Shown: piece after piece, positions 1-10,548 of the stretch
Position numbering within the stretch: position 1 is the stretch's first letter
How the letters are laid out: each line of letters begins with the position of its first letter
NCBI GenBank assembly: GCA_015680685.1
Contig: MNCI01023425.1
Coordinates: 97,715-161,714 of the forward strand
Length of the DNA: 64,000 nucleotides
Source of the DNA: Gnetum montanum
Taxonomy: Eukaryota; Streptophyta; Gnetopsida; Gnetales; Gnetaceae
Direction of reading: 5' to 3'
Notes under the pieces: generated by a model
What the model saw: the letters and a program-made list of their open reading frames with translations, nothing else
Told to the model about the DNA's origin: nothing
The model's database searches: none
Made by a program: the position numbers and the translations under genes

Positions 1-733
1 GTCTAAGGGGTGTGCTTTGAATCCTCACTTTTAGCTTTTTAGCCTTTTTTTTTCTTTTTCTGTTTTTTCATATTTTTTTTTGTTTTGTGTTTTTATGCGT
101 GGGGACCACACCATGCAAAGACTTCTTTATTTTTTATTGTCTCAACTTCCGATTATTGGGTTACATCGGAACGGTAAGAAAACCCAAGAAGAAAACATCC
201 AAGCACCCAAGTGAATGACCAACACAAGAGCACCAAGTTTCCTTGAAGTCACACCCTTTACAAATCCTTGAGTCCGTCCTTAGTTTGAGAAATGCCCAGT
301 CATTGGTTTGTTAAAGTTCTTATTGAAAGGGAACTGTACATTTCCAAGCCAAGGGAAACCATAGACTTGATGGATGGATGGATGAAGTGATCTCATTGCC
401 TACCATATCAAAAGAACATACCTTAGTATTAGCAACGTAACTTATAGGTAAAAACCAAACATTGGCAATCAATGAAAAATAGTTCATCCCATCGGCCCGA
501 ACACTTATTGGGTGACGAATTTACATGATGGATGACACACACACACACACACAGAAAGAGATAGAAAAATATAACGATGTTGTAAAACAAAAAACAAGAA
601 AAGTTAAAGAAATTTGTAAAACAGAAATTAGAAAAGTTAAAGAAATTGTAAAACAAAAATGTGAAAAACAAAAACGTTGTAAAACAAAAATGTGTAAAAC
701 AAAAACTGAAAAAGAACTGAGGGCCCCATATGA
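1..733 (-). other. Noncoding tail after gag-pro of GGR1, with A-rich and CA-repeat tracts
   Basis: No credible coding sequence. Plus-strand bases 537-554 are a (CA)n microsatellite and about 555-720 an A-rich tract of variants of 'gtaaaacaaaaa' and 'aaagttaaagaaat'. Bases 230-300 ('...cttgaagtcacaccctt...') match the post-gag region of GGR2 near 16740, which also lies next to an A-rich tract (16995-17120). The shared order suggests a functional untranslated region rather than random decay. Confidence 0.6.
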
Positions 734-3700
734 TTAGCATAGGTGGCCATCTCCCCCATGACTGAGTTGTGAGGGAGAGATCCGAAGTAGTGAGCGCCTA
801 TTTGAATTTCTAAGCAGTGCCCAACTTCTCCAAATTGATGATCTTAAATTCAGGGTTGGAAGTTGGCGACGCTCACGTTCCAGTGTATCTATGCCACGGT
901 TGTTGGCATGAGTTTCCTCAGTTCGTTCCATGCATATTTGTTTGCTCTTATGAGAAGCTGTCAACCACGGGGTGTCTACTACTTCTTGTGTGGTTGCTAC
1001 ATACAGGCATCTTTGTTGCAGAGTTTCCTGGGCACACCTGTGACATGGAGACATTTCCTCCGTGTCATCACCCGATGAATCACTGTATGTGATGCATGGA
1101 ACTATCCTCTTCTCGATCTTTCCACATATGTTTATCTTGGAGATTTCCAAGGAAAGATCACGGATCCTAAGGCATGCATCTACTGTGCTTAGCCATGCCC
1201 TTCCCATTATAATTGGGAAGTCCCCTTCGTTGTTGTTAACATCGATCACTAGGAAGTCTGCTGGGTAGGACCAACCACACACAGTGGTGATAACGTCCTC
1301 CACCAAACCCAATGGGATGGCAATGGACTGGTCTGCCAGCTCCAGTTGAATGTTGCTCTTCTTAAGTTGGGGCAGGTTCCAGGCGTGATACATCTTTCGC
1401 GAAATTAAGTTGACTCCGGAACCTGAGTCAAGAAGAGCTCGATGTGGCGCATTCCCAGCGATCTGCAAATGAATAAAGGGACTCCCAGGGTCAGTTAGTT
1501 TCCTGGGAAGGTGGCCTACCTTGATCCAGTCAGTTACGGTATGTGTTAGCATAACCGTATGCGTTACATTCCCTTGGACTGAAGGGTGCTCCGAAGTGTT
1601 AGTAGTTAGAGGCCTATACATATACCCGTCCGCTTGTTGTTGCGAGAGCCTATCCGGGCTCCTAGTTCTGAAAAAGGGTCTCCTTTTTGTACAGTTATCG
1701 CCAGAACTAGTGTCCGGTTGGATATTTACACTCTGAATATTTACAGATCTCGCGGCGTGACGTTGCTGCGGTTGGGTAGGTAATTCCCCTTGCATTGTTG
1801 GAGCAGGAGGTGTTATGGGAACTACTTGAGGAAAAGGTGCGGGTGGAGTTAGAGGATGGACAGAATGTGGAATGTCTCCCGGAGGAGAAGGAGTCCTTCT
1901 GAAGTACTCCCGAGCGTAGTAGTGACGGCGTGGAGTGTGACTCATAGCGTCACCTGGAGAAACTGGCTGCTGCACATAATAACCATAAGGATCAGGCTGC
2001 CGGTAAGGGTATCGATGTGTTGGCTGTGGCATCCCCCATGACTGTGGGTATTGCCACTGCTGATGTTGCTCGATGGGCTGCGGAGGTGTTCCACTTGGAT
2101 AATACGTCAAGGGTTGGTGGAACTGCCTCGGGTTACCTTGTGGATAAGGTAACCTTCTGGGTGTTTGCCGTTGATTAAGTCTTGGATTTAATGCATACAC
2201 CCCAGACTCCTGCAGATGTGAGATAATTGGACAACATCCCTTAGGATGGTCATAATAGCAGACCTCACATCCACCGTCATTGTCTGAATCAGAATTTTCA
2301 GCCTCATCGGAGTTAGAGATTTTTCCCTTACCCTTGTTATGTGCAGGGTTAAAGTTTCTCCGCTTGTCTTTGCTTTTATCACTACTTTGCTCATCCTTAG
2401 ACTCTTCTACAATTTTCAGGACTGTTTCTATTCGTGAGTCTAAGGAATCCCACATTTGGTCTACCTTAGCCGATACCTCCGTTGTTAACTTTTGGATCGG
2501 CACAGTTTTCCTGTTCACCAACTCTTCGAGTGGTGACTCATCCTCCTCATCACAGAATTTCACTCCCTTCTTACGAAGGGAGGGATCACGGTTGTATTCC
2601 TCCGCACTTTCTCTTTTCCGTAGCTCACCCTCTTCTTGCGCTACTTGTTCCAACAATACTTCAACTTCATGGGCTCTTAGTTGGGAGAGTCTCCCTTGGG
2701 CGTAAGTCCCAAGAGTTCTTCTCGTTTCATTTCGTAGCCCATCCACGAGGTGGCGAAGTTGATCCCGCTTAGCGTACCCATGGCCCGGGCAACGATGTAG
2801 CAATGTGTAGTAACGGGCCATGGCAGCATCCAAGGATTCATGAGCTCCTTGTTTCCAGCCTTGGATCTGCTTACGCAAGTTAGACACTCTGGAGTACGTT
2901 TGATATTTGTTGTTGAACAATTCAAGCATCGTACTCCACCTCCTGATGGTTTCCGGTTCTAAGGACCGGTACCAGCTTTCTGCTTCTTTAGTGAGTGTCC
3001 TTGGGAACAACTTGAGTTTCTGCCACTCATTGTCTATGTTCTGCAAGGCACAGGCATCGTGGAATGCCTGTAAATGATGTTGAGGATCAGCGTTGTATCC
3101 CCCTTCAAAACGTGGGATATTATTTATGTCCAAACGCTTGATCCTACTGTCTTTTAAATGCCTTGTGGGAATCCTAACTGCCTCTCTAATATCAAGCATA
3201 CTTCGGGTTGCGAATAGGGGTTCGTCATGATCATCTCTTTCATGACGTCTGTGATGTCTACGTGGTGGTTCCCTATTCTCCCTACGTCCTTGCCCTTGTC
3301 CTAACTCCTCTCGACCTTCCTGTCGAGGCATTTCATCTCTTTTACCTTTACTCTCCGCGTTATGCTCATGGTGGCTGCGCCCAGATGTGGAAGGAGAGGG
3401 TGAATGATGAGATGAAGGAGAAGAAGAAGGGGATCCATCACCATGGTGATGTTTCTTGCCTTCTCTTCGGCTGCTTCGGCCCCGATCGTTGTGACGATCA
3501 ACGAGTCCGTCATTAGTGTGAGTAGTTGTTCCTGCCGTGAACAGCTGGTGCTCACGGGGATCAGAGCCTGGAATATGTATCGTTGATCTAAGGCCCTGAT
3601 GCCTAACCTCTTCACTAGAGTGAGGAGGAGGAACATCATTTTCTAAGAAACCCATCGTGAGGGGTTCCTCTTCTCCTATTTCACTAATGACGTGGGGAAC

Positions 3701-3952
3701 CTTGCCCTTCAATAGTGAATGTTGGCTCTCCTGCCTTTCGTCCCGAATACGTTGGGCATTTGTGGGTTGATAATCCCTTGTGTCATGGTCATCCAAAACG
3801 TATTCTGCGAACAGCTCATGCATGCCAATCTGTACCAAGGCACGGAAAAGCATGTTGGGAGCAGAGCGATCTGGGGGTAACACGATGTTACCTTGCATGT
3901 CTCTCCACCGCAGTTGCTCATCTTGATGGAAAACAAAGGTAAAATCCGGCAC
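734..3952 (-). CDS. gag-pro: Intact retrotransposon Gag-protease polyprotein (1072 aa)
   Basis: One uninterrupted frame. Residues about 1-270 are charged and low-complexity (His/Ser/Arg-rich). About 280-440 form the plant retrotransposon Gag core (PF03732-like): 'RFEGGYNADPQHHLQAF', 'LKLFPRTL', 'WYRSLEPETI', 'KYQTYSRVSNLRKQI'. A C-x2-C-x3-H-x4-C zinc knuckle follows (CEVCYYDHPKGCC), then a Pro/Gln/Tyr-rich linker. A retropepsin-like domain lies near 830-930, with catalytic 'LLDSGSGVNLIS' and the C-terminal 'FPIIMGRAWLS' strand. Gag packages the element RNA and the protease matures it. The ORF ends about 145 residues after the protease with no reverse transcriptase. It is the only long undamaged ORF in the window, which suggests recent activity or selection on Gag. 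The first Met (3952) is a plausible start but untested. Confidence 0.85.
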   Translation of the reverse strand: MPDFTFVFHQDEQLRWRDMQGNIVLPPDRSAPNMLFRALVQIGMHELFAEYVLDDHDTRDYQPTNAQRIRDERQESQHSLLKGKVPHVISEIGEEEPLTMGFLENDVPPPHSSEEVRHQGLRSTIHIPGSDPREHQLFTAGTTTHTNDGLVDRHNDRGRSSRREGKKHHHGDGSPSSSPSSHHSPSPSTSGRSHHEHNAESKGKRDEMPRQEGREELGQGQGRRENREPPRRHHRRHERDDHDEPLFATRSMLDIREAVRIPTRHLKDSRIKRLDINNIPRFEGGYNADPQHHLQAFHDACALQNIDNEWQKLKLFPRTLTKEAESWYRSLEPETIRRWSTMLELFNNKYQTYSRVSNLRKQIQGWKQGAHESLDAAMARYYTLLHRCPGHGYAKRDQLRHLVDGLRNETRRTLGTYAQGRLSQLRAHEVEVLLEQVAQEEGELRKRESAEEYNRDPSLRKKGVKFCDEEDESPLEELVNRKTVPIQKLTTEVSAKVDQMWDSLDSRIETVLKIVEESKDEQSSDKSKDKRRNFNPAHNKGKGKISNSDEAENSDSDNDGGCEVCYYDHPKGCCPIISHLQESGVYALNPRLNQRQTPRRLPYPQGNPRQFHQPLTYYPSGTPPQPIEQHQQWQYPQSWGMPQPTHRYPYRQPDPYGYYVQQPVSPGDAMSHTPRRHYYAREYFRRTPSPPGDIPHSVHPLTPPAPFPQVVPITPPAPTMQGELPTQPQQRHAARSVNIQSVNIQPDTSSGDNCTKRRPFFRTRSPDRLSQQQADGYMYRPLTTNTSEHPSVQGNVTHTVMLTHTVTDWIKVGHLPRKLTDPGSPFIHLQIAGNAPHRALLDSGSGVNLISRKMYHAWNLPQLKKSNIQLELADQSIAIPLGLVEDVITTVCGWSYPADFLVIDVNNNEGDFPIIMGRAWLSTVDACLRIRDLSLEISKINICGKIEKRIVPCITYSDSSGDDTEEMSPCHRCAQETLQQRCLYVATTQEVVDTPWLTASHKSKQICMERTEETHANNRGIDTLERERRQLPTLNLRSSIWRSWALLRNSNRRSLLRISPSQLSHGGDGHLC

Positions 3953-4206
3953 ATACTCATCGGGATGAGTATATGTGACCTTATACTGTTGAGGACATGG
4001 TTGATCGCGGTCATGCGTATGATGCTGAATTTCTCCTGTATTGTCCTTAGGTAAGTTGATTTCATGAGAAGAAGCTATTTCTATTGGTGTGCAGTTTTCA
4101 CCGTTATTTAATGTTCTTGATTAACTGATTAACCCTAAAGTTCGTTTTAGGCTCACAACGATGTGAGTGATATCCCTTATGTCTAATTGGCAAAAAAAAA
4201 CACTTA

Positions 4207-4226
4207 GTCCCCGGCAATGTCGCCAA
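4207..4226 (-). other. Primer-binding site of GGR1 (tRNA-Asp type)
   Basis: Immediately inside the LTR the minus strand reads TGGCGACATTGCCGGGGA after one T. The primer site familiar from Athila-like plant gypsy elements is TGGCGCCGTTGCCGGGGA (complement of the tRNA-Asp 3' end); 16 of 18 positions agree. It fixes the LTR/internal boundary and the minus orientation. Confidence 0.75.
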
Positions 4227-5178
4227 TGATGAGTGGCGAGGTACCCCTACACTCCACCATACGAATACGAGCATGCACGCGCGATCCGGTCGAACTCCGC
4301 AGACTAAATGCCTTAACACCACAAGAAACACTTGGGGTTAATCGTTCGTTGTCTTCCCAGGCTTGCTTGTAAGTGTCATGGTGTATGGTTAAGCAAGTTT
4401 GAGGTATGTGATTTTTTTGGTATTTTCGGCTTATCTTCTATGCTATCAGGGGAAAGGGTTGAGAAACTAAGCTAACTCTAACTAAAGATCTAAGTCTAAA
4501 TTAACTAGCGTCAGCATCCGTTCCCACTTGCCGGACACACCCTGAACTATGCAACTGCAGCTTACTAAACGCTAATCGTTACTGGGATCGTCACACGTAA
4601 CGCAAGTGCTCGAAGTGGTCATACTGAGGCACTTATTTAGCCTACGTGTGATAAGCAGCCGATTCCTTAGCCAGCCGTACACACCCGTGGGTGCTCGTAA
4701 CTAAGTCGTACTTATCACACGTTCTAGCCTAGCAATGAGCAGCCGATTCCTCAACTAGCCGTACATATCGGACTACCACTGGGATTACCAAGCGCAGAAT
4801 CCTGGAATACGCTATTGGGTTACCAAGCAGCCGATGCTCGTAATTGAGTCGTACTCATGCATTGCGTCAAGCAGCCGATTCCTTGACTAGCCGTACACGT
4901 CCGTAGACGCTCGTAAACAAGTCGGACTTGCATGCACTAGGAAAGCAGTAAAAGAAAGAAATAAATGATACCACGTGCTGCAAGGTTTATCCAATCAAAT
5001 TCGTCTTTATTGCCATACACAACTTGGGTTCAGGTTACAAGCTAGTCGAATAAAGAGCCGTTCACTCTAGGACTCCTACTGCGGGCACATGGGGAAAAAT
5101 TCTAACTCTGGAGTGATCAATCTACCAGAGCTTCGCTACACTAGCCAGGATTGGGAAATGGAGGGAGTGTTGCCTCTT

Positions 5179-5188
5179 ATTTATAGAT
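5179..5188 (-). promoter_or_regulatory. TATA box of GGR1 LTR promoter
   Basis: Minus strand TCTATAAATA, about 65 bp inside the LTR 5' end and directly downstream of the GATATC palindrome. The same order and spacing occur in both GGR2 LTRs and at 15650-15659. Confidence 0.6.
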
Positions 5189-5203
5189 ATGGCGGCGGGA
5201 CGT

Positions 5204-5223
5204 GATATCGCGTACGCGATATC
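5204..5223. promoter_or_regulatory. 20-bp perfect palindrome in the GGR1 U3 region
   Basis: GATATCGCGTACGCGATATC equals its own reverse complement. It lies between the LTR 5' terminus and the TATA box. Related palindromes or half-copies sit at the same place in the GGR2 LTRs (about 12248-12305 and 20001-20045) and in an internal promoter-like segment of GGR2 (about 15670-15735). Confidence 0.7.
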
Positions 5224-5429
5224 GTGGCCCAGTGCAAGTCGCGTCTCATCAACGGTAATAAAGACAAGCTCTTTGATTCATCCTTGTAGCACTTGAGATT
5301 TTTTTTCATGTGTATTTATTTTATTTTATTTTCTTATGAATTTATTTTATTTTATTTTATTATATGCACTTTACATTTCTGTTATTAGCACAACAATTCA
5401 TTTTGATCAATTAAGCAAATCATTAAATT

Positions 5430-5852
5430 ACACTCAGTATGATTGCTTCGAGCATGTGTGTAACGCTTGGTAACCTAACAACGATTGGCGTTTGGTAATC
5501 CCAGCAGCGTTGCACTGGTTCAGGATGTGTACGACAAATGAGAACGGATGTTGGTGTTAGGATTAGTTAGAACTTAGTTAATGAGTAGTTAAGTTAAATT
5601 AGTCACTTAGTTACCTATCTCCTTCCCTACTAGCGCAGGACATAAAAACATAAAAGCTATAAAAATCATATGCCTCAAGCTTACTTAAACATACAATCAT
5701 GACATATAGGTAAGGTTAGGAATACAGTGATCAACCAACCCATCCTTGTTCCACAAGGACACATAAGCACTTAGTCCTTGGAATTCGACAAGATCATTCA
5801 TGAAATGCTCCTATTCGTATGGTTGAGCATAGGGGTACCTTGCTGCTCATCA
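5430..5852 (+). repeat. Truncated inverted copy of a GGR-family LTR
   Basis: The reverse complement of 5852 back to about 5430 aligns with the start of the GGR1 LTR: TGATGAG, then 'aggtacccct', 'accatacgaat', 'catccgtt', 'ctgggattaccaa', 'tgctcgaag.ggtcatactgag'. The outer end (TCATCA at 5847-5852) is intact. The part that should carry the TATA box and palindrome is missing, and no primer site follows. It is an old LTR remnant in the opposite direction to the adjacent GGR1 LTR, with about 180 bp of AT-rich sequence between them (5252-5429). Confidence 0.75.
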
Positions 5853-8800
5853 CCAATGGCTTAAAAAAAGAATAGCCAAGTGGCCAAAGTAGTCCATGAC
5901 AAAATATTGGTTTCCCCAAATGTCATCAGTAACTAGTAAATTAAGCATAAAGCAAGTTTTAGCTAATAAGCATATCATTACATCATAACCATTATGTCAA
6001 TAGATTTAGAATTTTTCATTAACCTATTTGATCATTTCTAAATAAATATTTAGCTAAAATACCTCATTCCAAATTCTCATCATTCTCACCTGCACCTTTC
6101 CTCACCATTGTAAGTATTCCTTGGCATGATTCAACATCTATAAAATCGAGTGTGAAGAGATATGCATTGGTGATGAACTTGTGGATTTTCATGTTCTTTG
6201 TTGATATGTTTAGGTTAATTCTCTAAAAATCAAAAAAGAGGGGTTAATGAAACACCTCAAAGAAAATTCAACTGTAAACAAAGAAGCCTTGTGTCCAAAG
6301 AGAAAAACTTAAGTCCCTTCTATGTAAATTTCAAATGTAAATATGATTAGATTCAAGAGAAAAAGAGGTGTCTTTACCTTCCTTTAGAAATCTATCCTAT
6401 AATATTTTTTTATCAAGATCCCAAAGAATTATTGCAATGTAAAGTGTAATTAATAGAAAGAAAGATGAAAAATGCTATGGATTATGCTAGACTAGTGTAA
6501 ATTCAGCTAATGTGATGAAAAATGCTACTAATTCTAGTGTAAATGTACTAAAAACATTACATTTTCTTTCTAGTGTAAGTGTAAAAATGCTACTCTTGTA
6601 TAGCCATCATAAATGTCAAAAACAATGTGTAGAATGCAAGGAAACTTGTGAGAATAGAGTTAATGTAAAAATAACAAGATATAGCCTATATAAGGAAGAA
6701 TCATTGCTACCTTTTAAGACATTCAAATCTTTGAACTCTTCAAAACTTGATATTGTTTGGAGCAGCTAGATATCTAAGACCATATAGCCATTTTTCCTTA
6801 GCAATTTTTAGTTCTATGTACATCCATTAAGCTAGATGCATTTGGGATGGTTGTAGAACACACCTTATCCACTAATACATTAGATCTTCTAGTTGCAATT
6901 TCAAAGGGATTTGTTGAAGCCTTACATTTTCATACTTTGAAAACCATAAAGGCTTGTAGATCTATATCTTCTAAACATTTATTTTACATATTTAATATGA
7001 AATTTATAGTGTTTTGGCCATATTTTTTTATTTTCTATGTTAACATTTAGATTTCTCATAGGCTTGACATTGAATTTGTTACTTGCACATTTATCACCTA
7101 TTTACATCATTTTCCTATATTTAGTAATAGATCATTAAGTTCTTATGTGATTATTATTATTATCATTTTCTTAAGTTTCAATTAACTTTGTTAATTATCT
7201 ATCAAATCTCTACTATGATTATTATTATTTACTAGATGTTTGAATTTGATTTTTATTTGTTTCACTAACTTTTGTTCATAGCTATTCCATTTGCATGACT
7301 ACCTAGCTACTTGATTCCTCCAACCAAACCAATAATAAATAATTTTGATAGTTGTATGTCCTCCCTACTTATAGCACTAATTTGTTTGGTTTTTTTGTGG
7401 TTTCTAGATGATTATGTTAGTTGTGATGAGGATGATTTAGAGGAAATAACTAATGATTAAAATTCCAATTTAGCTTATAATTATTTTAACTATTATGTTT
7501 CTAACTTTATTTAGGATTCTATCCTATAATGTTTAGTTAGGATTGGTAAATTTAGAATTTTATGTGAGAATGTGTATTATTCTTTGCCTTTTTTTAGTGT
7601 AGGCTTAATTTTTCTCAATCTTTAATTACATTTCCTTTATTATGTTGAAGTTATTCAAAATTGTCTAATTTTATCTACTATTAGAGTCCAATGTCATTTT
7701 TCATGTAATTATTCATTCAAAATTATGATATATTATTTAAGTATTTAATTTCAACCATAATATTTTTAGCATTTTATTGTAATTTTTGTTTTGCACAATA
7801 AGGAGGCATCTTATTTTTCTTAATGTACAAGTTAGTTTTCATAAATATGATGCTATTACAACTATATTCTTTTATAAAATTTTATCATTTTAAATGTCAT
7901 TCTTACTCCTATGCATCTAGTTTCAAGGAAGCCTATTTATTTATGTATTTAATTCTCTTATCATTCATTCAATTTTTATTACCTAGTAGCTTCTTTTTAA
8001 TACTTTTCAAGCTTTATCTAAGTAATTTCTCTCTTGCCTATTAGTTTGTTGTTACATCATAGATAGTTAATCATCAAACAAAATGTGAACTAAACTAAAT
8101 TATTCACTATCATTAGGATAACTCATTCAAACAAATTTTTTTAGGATGCATTCCTATCCTATAATGTTTAGTTAATCATCAAACAAAATGCATCCTAATC
8201 ACCAACAAAAACTATAGTAAAAATAACTCATTCATGACCTAACCCCCAATTGACCATGATCCATGATTAACTAGAAACCACTTAGAATGATTAGAAATAT
8301 TAATAATGGTAAAATAGGCTTCATCATAACTCCGCAACTCATGGAGGCTAACCATGATCTTATCACAACTCATGGGATTATAGGTGTTTTTGAAATAGAG
8401 ACTAAAAATATGAATGAAGGCTATAAGATAAACCATGATGTTACAACCTATGATGGAAGATTGCTACATGATCATGACTCATGATTGATGCTAGTTGTTT
8501 TACCATGAACCATGGTAAACTCATGGTTATAATCCAAAAATCCATAAGGTGAAGCAATAGCTTGGAATGACCTTTAAATAAAGGAAAATAATAAGGGACA
8601 TTGGAAATTATAATTAGACATTTACATGGATAGAAATGCAAGAAATAGATTCATGATATGATAGAGGATCCAACCCCTATGTAAAAAAATCAATAACTCA
8701 TACAATAGTAACAACTTAGAATTCAATGAAATGATTGAAATCCAATTAGATCTAAAACTAGAAGAATATAATAGCACCAAGATATAAGTCTAATATAAAA

Positions 8801-10529
8801 TACCTAAGTTGAAAATCTAAGTCATTCAAAAATATGTGACTTTGATATTTTACCATAACTAAAAAACCATAGCAAGAGTAGAATCCATGGGGTATATATA
8901 TTATAGTTAGCTATCTATTAGTATTCTATGCTATGTACAATTTGATTTGGAGTTTAATCCTCACCAATTAGTTTAGCTATGTATGTGGGAGGGTGGCTTA
9001 GCTAATGAATGTACACAAAAGGATTTAATAAGGGACTAAGTTGATAAATGGTTGTAAAATGGGAAATAGCTTTTTAATATTGAACTACCATACATGGCGT
9101 TTTATTTTTCTTTTTTCTTTTTGATAAATTTGAACTAATCAAGAATACCAAGAATAATCTCTATCCATACAAAAGATAGCTCTAACTAAAGAGGAAAAAT
9201 TAACTCAACCTACCTATTATTTTTCATGATCTAATGATAGATTTAGAATAGGTATAATAACCAATCGAGTGAGTAATTTTCCATCAAAGAAGTGGGCAAA
9301 ATGAAGAGTCGATCTAATGAGTGGAATAATATAGTGATCTAATGAGAGAGTCCTTTGGGTAGGGAACTTATGTTATCCTAGAGGATATGGAAGCCAATGA
9401 AGCCAATGTATATTAAAGGTTGATATATGAAAGCAATTAAGTATTGAAAGATACATGACAACTATTATCTATTTTTCAATCTATGTAGATAACAAGATGA
9501 GTGAATGTTAAAAGTGAAAGCCGAAGTTACATCATGCAGACAGATAACAAGATGAGTTATGATATAGATTGGCAGAATCATGTTACTTAGTAAATAATAG
9601 TCACATAATAGAGCAACTACATATAATAGTGTATAATAGGAAATCAAAGCTAGTGTATTTTGCATATAGTTGATATAATAAAATCTCACAAAATCCTTTT
9701 TATTCCAAAATTAGTAAAAAAGTAATAAAATTTTGACTAGAGAAATGAACAAAATAATCATAATACTCAAGAAAATCTATAGATTGAAAATAACCATCAA
9801 ACCTAATAATGAATGAATATAATCCAAAAGAAATTTAGCAAAAGTTAATCCTCACTAATGAAACACAAACTTAAGGATTGAAAAAAAAATGTTCATATAA
9901 CTCATTATAAAAAGTAAAATCATAATGCATAAGTAATATATGAACTTAGCCACATGATCTCACATAATCATACACACAATCCAACAAAGGTTTCTAATAT
10001 TACTAGAACCCTTAATTATATTAGCACTTTCACATTTAAAAAAATTTATGCCAAAGTATTTAAAGAATGGAGTATCAATTTTTTTATGAAAAAATAAAAA
10101 ATCATACATAGAAATTATAACCTAATTTTTAAAAATAAAAATATACTAAATAAATCTATCATGAAACCTTTTATAATTCACAAATACTCCCATAAAGTTA
10201 TCAAGTCATACTAAAATAACTAAAATCAGAATAGAACATAGTATAATTATTACACTTAATAAAAGTAATATCATACTCACACAACATATTTCCATGTCAT
10301 CACATGTCTCACATGCCCATACCATACCCTCCATGAAAGCTTGTCAAACTCTTCCACTAGGTTACTACATATTAGCTAAAAATATATAATTATATAATGC
10401 ATGCAATTAAATATCTAATCTATCTAATAAGAATAACTCAAAGGCATACCATAATATCCAAAGCATAAACAAGCACACATCACAAGAAAGATATATTAGC
10501 CTAAGCATTCAAAAATATAGGTTGTTATA
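5853..10529. other. AT-rich region without recognisable genes
   Basis: No protein family could be recognised in either strand. Open frames are short and low in complexity, and small duplications occur (for example 'cctataatgtttagtta' near 7526 and 8158). The right end probably contains the 3' LTR of the chromovirus remnant, starting just left of the polypurine tract near 10530, but its other end could not be found. Confidence 0.5.
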
Positions 10530-10548
10530 TCCTACCCTCCTTTCCTGT
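10530..10548 (-). other. Polypurine tract at the 3' end of the chromovirus remnant
   Basis: The minus strand reads AGGAAAGGAGGGTAGGA and is followed by 'tataacaacc', which could be a decayed TGTAACAACC LTR start. It lies just after the last recognisable integrase C-terminal codons, where a gypsy polypurine tract is expected. Confidence 0.45.

Larger units (their letters stand above)
1..5251 (-). mobile_element. GGR1: Ty3/gypsy LTR retrotransposon, 5' part only (cut by window edge)
   Basis: The element reads right to left: LTR (4227-5251), tRNA-Asp-like primer site (4207-4226), leader, one intact Gag-protease ORF (734-3952), then A-rich and noncoding sequence to base 1. The 3' half and 3' LTR lie outside the window, so no target-site duplication can be checked; the 5 bases outside the LTR are ACGGT. 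Noncoding sequence after gag (about 190-300) is similar to the same part of GGR2 (about 16690-16800), so the two are relatives. No reverse transcriptase or integrase motif lies in the 730 bp after the ORF, where pol would start in an ordinary gypsy element. Confidence 0.85.
4227..5251 (-). repeat. 5' LTR of GGR1 (1025 bp)
   Basis: The ends are perfect 7-bp inverted repeats, TGATGAG...CTCATCA, giving TG...CA in either direction. The boundary is set by the primer site on one side and by alignment with GGR2 LTR ends on the other. The first 100-200 bp by the primer site and the internal 'ccactgggattaccaagc' segments are shared with the GGR2 LTRs; this LTR is about 220 bp longer. Reading minus, U3 is very short: a palindromic GATATC module, then a TATA box. 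Confidence 0.85.

Noticed and set aside
429-740. Phe-rich ORF on minus and Lys/Thr-rich ORF on plus at the left edge
   Set aside because: Both are translations of the CA microsatellite and A-rich tract after gag-pro; no family resemblance.
817-3942. Many plus-strand ORFs of 60-140 codons opposite the Gag-protease gene
   Set aside because: They are reverse-strand shadows of a real GC-richer coding sequence.
6512-9689. Small ORFs in the AT-rich left region
   Set aside because: Low-complexity Phe/Leu/Ile/Lys peptides with no recognisable motif, as expected by chance in AT-rich DNA.
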